A DNA stretch of 64,000 bases from Anaerolineae bacterium. GTDB lineage: Bacteria; Chloroflexota; Anaerolineae; B4-G1; DUEL01. The position numbers and the translations under genes were made by a program. Of this stretch, positions 31,761 to 38,861 are shown in pieces (the stretch's first letter is position 1; each line of letters begins with the position of its first letter). Under the pieces are notes generated by a model. That model did not search any database. It was not told where the DNA came from and saw only the letters and a program-made list of their open reading frames with translations. Location: the NCBI GenBank assembly GCA_025060135.1, contig JANXCY010000011.1:1-64000 (forward strand), in the 5' to 3' direction.

Positions 31761-32324
31761 CTACCGACCTGGAGCAGTTCGCAGGCGGCGGGAGATGACC
31801 AACAGGATCACCAGACCTGCGGCCAGGATAAGCGCCGTGTAGGCTCCGATGCCGGTCTGGGCCGGTGGACTGGGAGTGATGGTGGGAGTGGGCGTCGCCG
31901 CGTTCGCGGGGGCACGGGTAGCCGTAGGCGTAGGGGTCACCCGGGGCGTCGGTGTCGCCTGAGGCGCCGCGATGGTGGGCGGCGGGGTCGGCGTGGGTGG
32001 CACCGGTGTCGGGGAAGGCTCCGGAGTAGCGGTCGGCTCCGGAGAGGGCGGGGTCAGGGCCAGTGCCGCCTCGGCGGTGGCCGTGGCGTCAACCGCGGCG
32101 TTGGTTATCTCTGCCGGGGGGGCCGTAGGAGGAACGGCGGCCCGCCCAAACAGCATTCCCCGTCCGATGGTCAGCATCCAGACGCAGAAGGCGATAATGC
32201 CGATCAGAAGCAAGCCGCCCATCCCGGCCACCAGGAGAATGAAGGTGCGGTTCTGCCGTTCGCCGGCCTCTTCGGCCTCTCTCTCTACTGGCTCCCCCAA
32301 TTCCAGGTCCATATCCTCTAACAT
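31761..32324 (-). CDS. Bitopic membrane protein with Pro/Thr-rich linker
   Basis: The 187-residue protein has an acidic N terminus (1-25), one membrane helix (about 28-50), an extracellular linker of about 100 residues made of TPTP, TATPEPSPTP and similar units, and a second hydrophobic helix (about 160-180) followed by RRLRTAPGR. It resembles a surface-anchored spacer. It is third in the operon started at 35225, 12 bp after the KOW-like gene, so it probably works with the MutL-like protein. No domain or enzyme motif is present. Confidence 0.7.
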   Translation of the reverse strand: MLEDMDLELGEPVEREAEEAGERQNRTFILLVAGMGGLLLIGIIAFCVWMLTIGRGMLFGRAAVPPTAPPAEITNAAVDATATAEAALALTPPSPEPTATPEPSPTPVPPTPTPPPTIAAPQATPTPRVTPTPTATRAPANAATPTPTITPSPPAQTGIGAYTALILAAGLVILLVISRRLRTAPGR

Positions 32325-32336
32325 CTTCCTCTCCTT

Positions 32337-33413
32337 TCAGGATCGGACAACCTCCAGATTGTATACAGGGATCAGGAGGAGTTCCTCCTCTCCCGCAACC
32401 TGTACTTTTGCTGCTGGCAGGCGGCTGCTGGCCGCGGCGCGCCCGGCCGGCAGAATCTCCACCACTGTCCCAATCCGGCCTGCGTAGGGAGAGCGGACCA
32501 CCCGAACGATGTCGCCAGTTTTCAGAGGGGTCTCGGGAGCCTGCAGCAAGCCGGTGCCCTTATCGGCGGGCAGGGGGATCAGGATTTCCGGGCGAACGGG
32601 TGAGCGCCCAATGGCGAACGCACCATCCACCACCGCTTCCCGCCCATTGTGGGTGGAAAGCAGTCGGAATGCCTGGGTGGACATGGGAATGTTCCCGATC
32701 CCTTCGGTCGCGACAATAGGGAACGGGGCAACGGTCGCCTTCTCCACCATTTCCGGCATCAGGCTGCCCACAATGATCCCCCGTACCTGCATCTCTATGG
32801 CCCGGTCCAGTGCCTCCCCATCGGATAGAATGCCCGCCATCAACACCGCGCCCCGGCAGGAGGCATCAATCATGCGTTCCCGCAGGGGCTTCTCTCGGCT
32901 TTCTGTTACGAGGCGCAGGACACCGAATCCTTCCTGAAGATTCCCCCAGGTGCCCTGAATCACGGCGCCGGTTACCTGAATCACCACACCCTCGCCCCGA
33001 AAGACTCGCTTGACGATCCCCGGGTATCCTGCGCGGACCTCCACGGGTTGAGCCGGGGCCTCAATGATGAGCCGTCCGCCACCGATACCGGTTACCGCTC
33101 CTTCTATGGGGGCCCGACAGACCCGACGGACAAGCCCTCCCCGAGCAGCCAGAACGTCGCCCCGCCGGACTTCCTGCCCGACCTCTACTTTCAGGTAGCG
33201 CCGGACGGCCCGACGGGGAACGCCCAGGGCCTGGGAGACGTTGATGATGCGGAATTCACCCGGCCTCAGGGCCCGGCCAATCACCTGGACCGGTTCCACC
33301 CGGTCGCCTTCGCGCACCAGGATGTCCCCCGGGGCCGGGAGGCGGCGCTCTTTGAGCACAACGGTCAATGGTGAGAGGACCACCTGCGGGAGATAGCATC
33401 GCATCCTGCTCAT
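32337..33413 (-). CDS. Conserved protein with KOW-like C-terminal segment, MutL operon
   Basis: The 358-residue soluble protein is not in a family I can name. It begins MSRMRCYLPQVVLSPL, contains several short beta-rich segments resembling biotinyl-like swivels (EVRRGDVLAARGGLVRR, APIEGAVTGI), a Rossmann-like middle (MAGILSDGEALDRAIEMQVRG), and ends with LKTGDIVRVVRSPYAGRIGTV, similar to a KOW motif. The ATG at 33413 overlaps the MutL-like stop codon (ATGA), showing translational coupling. Its constant pairing with the MutL-like gene suggests a shared task, which I cannot specify. Confidence 0.7.
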   Translation of the reverse strand: MSRMRCYLPQVVLSPLTVVLKERRLPAPGDILVREGDRVEPVQVIGRALRPGEFRIINVSQALGVPRRAVRRYLKVEVGQEVRRGDVLAARGGLVRRVCRAPIEGAVTGIGGGRLIIEAPAQPVEVRAGYPGIVKRVFRGEGVVIQVTGAVIQGTWGNLQEGFGVLRLVTESREKPLRERMIDASCRGAVLMAGILSDGEALDRAIEMQVRGIIVGSLMPEMVEKATVAPFPIVATEGIGNIPMSTQAFRLLSTHNGREAVVDGAFAIGRSPVRPEILIPLPADKGTGLLQAPETPLKTGDIVRVVRSPYAGRIGTVVEILPAGRAAASSRLPAAKVQVAGEEELLLIPVYNLEVVRS

Positions 33414-35173
33414 CCTCCCATATCCCAGAGCCACTGCTGAATCTGGGCCATCCGGGCATAGGGGTCGGTGGGCAACTGGAGGGGGCGGCCCCGGGCATCC
33501 ACGATCAGGCCAACCAGGCCGCCGCGTACCCGGCGCTTGCCGCCCCGGCCAGGCCCCAGCCCCACATCTATCCGGCCGCGCGGCCGGATTTCCAGTACCG
33601 CTTCCTCTCCCACTGGCAAGGGAAGGACCTCCAGCGAACCGTAGGGTACCTCCACATCCAGCGAACCGCCCTTTTCGTAGTGGACCCGGATGCGCAGCAC
33701 CGTCTCTCCCTTGCGCGCCGTGCCAATGGGCGCAATGACGGTGGCCAGATTGATCAGACCTCCGTTATCCAGCGTTTCCACCGCCGCCAGCGGCTTCAGG
33801 AGGGAGACTGCGCCCAGGACAGTCGCCAGCCCATGGGCATCCAGCAGAAGGGTGGAAATGCCCACCGGCTCCACAGCATCTATGACCATGAGGGCCACCT
33901 GGCCCGGACGGGGCACACTGGTCAGCGCGCCGCCGCTGACCACAATAGGGTCCAGGAGGGGCATCAGGTGGGAGTAGGGTCGGGCGCCATCCGGTCGCCA
34001 GTTCGCCTGCGCGACCCGCAGGGCTTCCCGCATCACCTCCCGGACCACCCCCTGCTCCAGCCAGAGTTCCTCCGGTTCCTGGGGAACGCTGGCCGGCCAC
34101 AGCGCCCGGTGGAGCAGAATCCCCGGCACCTGTTCGGGCTTGAGGGGAACCGGCATCCAGCGCAGGAAGGCCTCGGCGCCGTACTTCGCCAGCAGGCGAT
34201 CCGCCCCGTAGACCGAGCCCATCCCCGCCGCGACCGTAATCACCGGCTCTCCGCCAAAGACCGCCGTCACCAGCGTATGGGCCGCTCCCACGTCTATGCC
34301 CAGTGTCCCTTTGGGCGATTCATCCAGATACCACAGATACTGGATGTGCCGGGCGAAGGACTCCGCAACAGGCATCAACGGCACATTCAGCCAGCGATGG
34401 AGGGTCTCACTGCCCGGTAGTTGGGCCAGGCGTTTCTCCCGGTAGATCGCGTCCAGTTCCGTCTGCAATCCCACCAGATTCTCGCTGGTCATGGAGGGGC
34501 GGACGTTATCTATGGAGCGAACGGGAGCCTGTCCGCCGACCACGTCCACTACCTTCTGGCGAAGGGCAGTGTTCCCCGCGAAGAGAATCTGGGGGCGCGT
34601 TCCTTCCGGCAACATGGCGCAGGCCAGGGCCACGGCTTCCACCAGTTCCAGGACGGGAAGTGTCGCTCCCCCATCCGTGCCCCCGACCACACAGACCGCA
34701 TCCGGGTGGTGTCGGAGCACCTTCCGAACTTGTTCTTCTTCCGGTATCGCCCGGTGAGGGGCATGGACAATCAGGTCCTCCACCACGGCGTACGTGCGGG
34801 AGATGGCGCGTCGGGCACTGGCGATGCTCATTTCCGGGACCAGGCCCGCCAGGACCAGTCGCAGAGGGGCGGCCGCGCTGCTGACAGCCACACACGCGTC
34901 CACTCCGACCATGCTTTTCTGCTGGGGAACGATGAGGTGGCGGGCCTCGTCCAGGAGCATCCAGCCCGTCATATCTTCCACCTGCTCAATCGCATGCTGG
35001 ATGCCCTGGGCCACATCGTTCCAGGGCGCACCGGCGGTGGTCAGCGCGCTTCCCCGGGCCACAAACCGATAGGAGCCATCCACTATGTCCAGCAGAAGGG
35101 CTTTGGTCAGGACTGTGCCACAATCTATGGCCAGTATGGAGCCGATTCGCTGTTCCCGAGCCATGGGAGCCAA
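33410..35173 (-). CDS. MutL-like protein (glutamate mutase L family)
   Basis: The 587-residue protein is of the MutL/GlmL family, ASKHA-type ATPases found next to B12-dependent glutamate mutases and thought to maintain or repair them. The phosphate motifs are ILAIDCGTVLTKALLLD (residues 13-29) and GIDVGAAHTLVTAVFGGEP. CVVGGTDGGAT is also typical. No mutase subunit (GlmS/GlmE) occurs in this window, so here the protein may serve another role. It leads a three-gene operon from the promoter at 35225 and overlaps the next gene by 4 bp. The C-terminal 130 residues are rich in beta strands. Confidence 0.82.
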   Translation of the reverse strand: MAPMAREQRIGSILAIDCGTVLTKALLLDIVDGSYRFVARGSALTTAGAPWNDVAQGIQHAIEQVEDMTGWMLLDEARHLIVPQQKSMVGVDACVAVSSAAAPLRLVLAGLVPEMSIASARRAISRTYAVVEDLIVHAPHRAIPEEEQVRKVLRHHPDAVCVVGGTDGGATLPVLELVEAVALACAMLPEGTRPQILFAGNTALRQKVVDVVGGQAPVRSIDNVRPSMTSENLVGLQTELDAIYREKRLAQLPGSETLHRWLNVPLMPVAESFARHIQYLWYLDESPKGTLGIDVGAAHTLVTAVFGGEPVITVAAGMGSVYGADRLLAKYGAEAFLRWMPVPLKPEQVPGILLHRALWPASVPQEPEELWLEQGVVREVMREALRVAQANWRPDGARPYSHLMPLLDPIVVSGGALTSVPRPGQVALMVIDAVEPVGISTLLLDAHGLATVLGAVSLLKPLAAVETLDNGGLINLATVIAPIGTARKGETVLRIRVHYEKGGSLDVEVPYGSLEVLPLPVGEEAVLEIRPRGRIDVGLGPGRGGKRRVRGGLVGLIVDARGRPLQLPTDPYARMAQIQQWLWDMGG

Positions 35174-35224
35174 TAACCGTCCGCGACTGGTGGCTTTAAA
35201 GAGTTACAATAGATGGTTGTTCTA

Positions 35225-35253
35225 ATCATACACGGATTTCGCAAATTTGTCCA
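35225..35253 (-). promoter_or_regulatory. Promoter of the MutL-like operon
   Basis: On the minus strand TGGACA (35248-35253), 17 bp, TATGAT (35225-35230), about 50 bp before the start codon. Confidence 0.65.
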
Positions 35254-35298
35254 GTGCCGCCTGGATGGCTGCCAGACATGGGGTCTCCTCGTTGTCGG

Positions 35299-36876
35299 TT
35301 ATCTCGCGATGCGTCGGTTCGGCAGGAGGATATGGTAGTAGAATCCGTTCATGCAGATATGTTCCACCGGGCGGTAATGCTGCCCGATGGCCTCCAGGAC
35401 CGGCTGCGGGTAGAACTGGGCCCGGAAGACGACCACGCCGAACTCCTCCGCCTCAATCCGGCGGATCAGTTCCGAGGTGTCCAGCAAGCCGTTCTTGTAG
35501 AGGTTCAGCAACTGGGTCGGGTTGGTTACCACCGGGCGGCCCGCCAGCAGGCTGAAGGCCGCCTCTTCGCTGAAGGGAGGCCCATCCGAATCCCGGACGT
35601 AGGCCAGAATCCGCTCCCCGGCCCGGTAGTCCGCTTCGGTCAGCCGGTGGCCCAACTGGGTGTAGCCGCCGCTATCATAGTAGGCGAAAACGGTACAATC
35701 TCCCCGAATCGTCCGGTTGGCGATGCCCAGCGCCCGGGCCAGCGGCCCGAAGACCGGCCCCTCAGTGGGCATGTGCAGGTTACAGACGGCCTGGATGAGG
35801 AAGAGGACGGGCACCAGCAGGGCTACCCCGTTCTCCCACCGGGGCCACCGGCGGGAGACCGCGTCGGTCAGCCTCAGCAGCGCCCGTCCCGCCAGAACGC
35901 AGGCCGCTGCGATGGACGTGGTGAAGTATGCCGGTCCGGCCCCCCACTTCCCGCTGAGCAACCCCATCCCCACCGCCAGGACGAACCAGAGGCTGTAGAC
36001 CGACAGCCGGTCCCAGAACAGTTCCCATACCAGCATCCCCGTCGCCAGCAGGATGAGGACAGGATAGAGGCGCAGCCACCCGTACAGGAAAGCCAGCGTC
36101 TGCTGGTAATCAAACTCGTTGACGTTGGCGTGGATAATATTGACGGTCCACTGCCCGCCGGTGGCGCGGTCTATCAGCAGGAAGAGTCCCCCGGCGACCA
36201 GTGCCAGGCCAGCCCCACCGGCCAGGGCCCGACGGATGTCCCGCAGGAAGACGAATCCCAGCGCGGCGATGACGGTGAAGATGGCCAGTTGTTTGGTGTA
36301 CCCCGCACAGAGGAGGAAGAAGAGGCCCAGGAGGAAGTACCGATCGCCGTGGCGGGGGTGCTGGAACTGCGCGATGGCGGCCACGGCCAGCGTCTCAAAG
36401 GCTACCATCGTCATATGCAGGCGGCAGAGGGGACCAATCTGGTAGACGATGTTAGCCGCCAGAAAAGAAAGCCCCGCCAGTAGGGGGACCGCCTGAAGGA
36501 GCAGGCCGCGCTGGCCCCTGATCTCCCGCCGCACAATCCAGGCCACCGTCGCCGCGGTGATGAGGGTCGCCATAAACGAGACCAGTCGCCCAGCAATCAG
36601 ACGCGGGCCGAAGACCCCCAGCAGTGGGACGATGAGCAGATGGAAGAGCGGCGGATAGTTGGAGCCGTAAAACGGGAAGGTACTGTTATCCCGATATGGC
36701 CATTCTCCCTGGCTATAAAGCACCGCGTCGTACAGTTCAAACCCCTCTCCCTGATCGTAATCGTACGGCCAGCGGAAGAGGGCCACTGAGTAGTCCAGGA
36801 AGACAACCAGGTACCCGATGAAAACCAGAAGGGCAATACCGGTGAGCAGATAGCGGGCTGGGCGCAATCGGTGCAT
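35299..36876 (-). CDS. GT-C superfamily membrane glycosyltransferase-like protein
   Basis: The 525-residue polytopic protein has about eleven helices and resembles the GT39/ArnT-like (PMT_2) class that transfers sugars from polyprenyl-phosphate donors outside the membrane. The first loop holds the acidic DQGEGFELYDAV stretch and a YPPLF motif, as expected for the catalytic loop of this class. A soluble C-terminal domain (about 400-525) follows. The acceptor is unknown. It precedes tpiA on the map (30 bp) but the two are functionally unrelated; a short TCCGCGTCCGTCCGCG repeat lies between them. Confidence 0.75.
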   Translation of the reverse strand: MHRLRPARYLLTGIALLVFIGYLVVFLDYSVALFRWPYDYDQGEGFELYDAVLYSQGEWPYRDNSTFPFYGSNYPPLFHLLIVPLLGVFGPRLIAGRLVSFMATLITAATVAWIVRREIRGQRGLLLQAVPLLAGLSFLAANIVYQIGPLCRLHMTMVAFETLAVAAIAQFQHPRHGDRYFLLGLFFLLCAGYTKQLAIFTVIAALGFVFLRDIRRALAGGAGLALVAGGLFLLIDRATGGQWTVNIIHANVNEFDYQQTLAFLYGWLRLYPVLILLATGMLVWELFWDRLSVYSLWFVLAVGMGLLSGKWGAGPAYFTTSIAAACVLAGRALLRLTDAVSRRWPRWENGVALLVPVLFLIQAVCNLHMPTEGPVFGPLARALGIANRTIRGDCTVFAYYDSGGYTQLGHRLTEADYRAGERILAYVRDSDGPPFSEEAAFSLLAGRPVVTNPTQLLNLYKNGLLDTSELIRRIEAEEFGVVVFRAQFYPQPVLEAIGQHYRPVEHICMNGFYYHILLPNRRIAR

Positions 36877-36906
36877 AGGGTTTAAAAAATCCGCGTCCGT
36901 CCGCGT

Positions 36907-37683
36907 TTATCCGCGTCCTCTTTTCGCCTCCAGGCCCTGGCGGACGATGGCGGCGAAGTCGGCGGCCCGCAGGCTGGCGCCGCCCACCAGTGCGCCGTCA
37001 ATCTCTGGCTCCTGCATGAATTCGGCGATGTTGGCGGGCGTTACGGAACCGCCGTACTGGACCCGGATGGCCCGGGCGACCTCGTCTCCATAAAGTTGGG
37101 CCAGGACAGCGCGAATGGCGTCCCGGATGATGCGGTTAGCGTCCGGGCCGTAGGCGGGGACGCCGGTGCCAATGGCCCAGATGGGTTCGTAGGCGATGAC
37201 GACCCGGCGGGCCTCTTCGGCCTCCACGCCCGCGAAGGCGGCCCGCACCTGCGCTCCGACGACAGCCTCCGTTTTCCCGGCCCGGTTCTGCTCCAGATTC
37301 TCCCCCACGCAGACGATGGGGGTGAGGTGATGAGCCAGGGCGGCGCGCAGTTTGCGGTTGACCATTTCATCGGTTTCGCCGAAGTGGGTACGGCGTTCCG
37401 AGTGGCCGATGATGACGCAGTCGCACAGGCCCATCAGCATGCGCGGGGAGACCTCGCCGGTAAAGGCGCCAGCCTCCTCCCAGTGCATATTCTGCGCGCC
37501 CACGCGGATACGGGAGCCCTCCAGGCTTCGCCGTACTGCCTCCAGCGCGGGGAACGGCGGGCAGACGGCAATCTCTATGCCCTCCATTTCCCCCAGCAAG
37601 CCGCGCAGTTCGGTCACTAACGCAACGGCTTCTTCTATCGTTTTGTGCATTTTCCAGTTACCAGCGATGAAGGGAACTCTCAT
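36907..37683 (-). CDS. tpiA: Triosephosphate isomerase
   Basis: TpiA interconverts glyceraldehyde-3-phosphate and dihydroxyacetone phosphate. The 258-residue enzyme has all the catalytic parts: AGNWKMHK with the active-site Lys, IIGHSERR with His, AYEPIWAIGTG with Glu and the flexible loop, and GGSV near the C terminus. I start at the ATG at 37683, because AGAGGTG precedes it; a TTG at 37701 could add six residues. It is downstream of about 290 bp of repeat-containing intergenic DNA and is followed by the GT-C gene. Confidence 0.96.
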   Translation of the reverse strand: MRVPFIAGNWKMHKTIEEAVALVTELRGLLGEMEGIEIAVCPPFPALEAVRRSLEGSRIRVGAQNMHWEEAGAFTGEVSPRMLMGLCDCVIIGHSERRTHFGETDEMVNRKLRAALAHHLTPIVCVGENLEQNRAGKTEAVVGAQVRAAFAGVEAEEARRVVIAYEPIWAIGTGVPAYGPDANRIIRDAIRAVLAQLYGDEVARAIRVQYGGSVTPANIAEFMQEPEIDGALVGGASLRAADFAAIVRQGLEAKRGRG

Positions 37684-37739
37684 CAGCGGCACCTCTGACA
37701 AGATGATGGTTTAGAAGTCCATCTGATAGGACTGACACC

Positions 37740-37965
37740 CGTGCCCGCTGGGGTGCAGACCGCCTGGTCTGTGAACGCCCATCGGGAAGGCGTTTTTAGG
37801 CATCACCTGGTACAGGCTAACCGCCTGCACCATGTAACAAGGGCCACGCCGAGGCTCGCCCGGAGTACCGCTTGCGGCGTGGCCGGGCCACTTGCGCCGA
37901 AGCGCTCTACGGCGAATTGCGTATCAAGGGGCGAATTGCCTGCACTACCTGGGGAGTGCGCTCTA
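37740..37965. repeat. REP-like and GC-rich element fragments
   Basis: The 310-bp gap 37684-37993 has no gene. It contains GCAGACCGCCTGGTCTGTG, ACAGGCTAACCGCCTGCACC and GGCCACGCCGAGGCTCGCCC with CTTGCGGCGTGGCC, which are words of the dispersed elements seen at 5.3 and 51.9 kb. Confidence 0.55.
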
Positions 37966-37993
37966 TTTTGGGCAGGGCATCGGTTCTGCAATG

Positions 37994-38602
37994 TCAGGAG
38001 ACGTCCCGAATCTGAGCGATCCGGCGGAGCAGGCCGTCCAGCCGCAAGAGGTCGCTCCCCAGCAGACGGGCCAGTTCCCGTCCGGCCTCCAGGAGAAAGG
38101 CGTCCCGCTCCCCGGACGGACGGGCAGCAGCGGCAAACCCCAGGCTGGCGGCCAGGAGTTCATCCGCCGGAACATCTCGGGCATTCAGAATCAGCCGGAA
38201 ATAGTCCAACCGGGAGGTGAACGCCCATATCTCTTCGGGAGGACACTGGTACAGGAAATCCATCGTAACGGGTGGCTGAGGGGGGATACAGTGAAGGATA
38301 CGGTCGCCCACCCGACAGCCCACAGTGAGCACGCTGACCTCAATGGGCACTTGCCGGTTCTCTTGCTGGTCGCGGACCACTTCTTCCGTCGGTTCAGCGA
38401 TCACGATGTGGCGGACAAATTCGTCGTCCCGCAGGGCAACGTTGTAGATGAGGCCATAGACGGCAGTGCCGGAAGAGCGAATGTCGGCCCGCACAAAGGA
38501 ACCGAAGGCGGGGATTTCCCGCTGCATGGCCTTGCAGCCAACCACGAACCCCTGGTTGGAAGCCTGGAGAATCCGCCCCACAGGGATGGACGAGGTGCTC
38601 AT
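37994..38602 (-). CDS. Stand-alone HAS-barrel protein (HerA N-domain-like)
   Basis: The 202-residue protein starts MSTSSIPVGRILQASNQGFV and has the beta-barrel pattern found at the N terminus of HerA ATPases and F-ATPase subunits (GSFVRADIRSSGTAVYGLIYN in part, VLTVGCRVGDRI). It lacks the HerA RecA-like motor. The C-terminal helical part (about 140-202) is Leu/Arg-rich. It may hold a HerA-like motor encoded elsewhere. TCTGGAGGG is a good ribosome site before the ATG at 38602, and a promoter with perfect -35 lies at 38618-38646. The upstream frame extension is intergenic and excluded. Confidence 0.7.
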   Translation of the reverse strand: MSTSSIPVGRILQASNQGFVVGCKAMQREIPAFGSFVRADIRSSGTAVYGLIYNVALRDDEFVRHIVIAEPTEEVVRDQQENRQVPIEVSVLTVGCRVGDRILHCIPPQPPVTMDFLYQCPPEEIWAFTSRLDYFRLILNARDVPADELLAASLGFAAAARPSGERDAFLLEAGRELARLLGSDLLRLDGLLRRIAQIRDVS

Positions 38603-38617
38603 CGTTGTGCCCTCCAG

Positions 38618-38646
38618 ATTATGCCGCAAAACGCGCCGGGTGTCAA
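38618..38646 (-). promoter_or_regulatory. Promoter of the HAS-barrel gene
   Basis: On the minus strand TTGACA (38641-38646), 17 bp, CATAAT (38618-38623). The resulting leader is only about 10 bases and carries GGAGGG. The rest of the gap up to 38861 has repeat fragments but no gene. Confidence 0.75.
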
Positions 38647-38861
38647 CCGGCGGAGGGGCTGGACGCTGCGGCGGGCGGCCCGGCCGCCCGCCGCAGCGTC
38701 TCCCGACACTCCGGAACTCGGCGTTCGCGGGTAGTGAGGAGACCCAACACGCACTGATCTCTTGCGGAATGATGCCCATGCGCCAAGTGTTGCGCCTGCA
38801 TTCAGCCGGTCCGGTAGCCCGCGCTCCGGGGTGGCGTCAGCGATCACCGGCCTCCTTTTAA

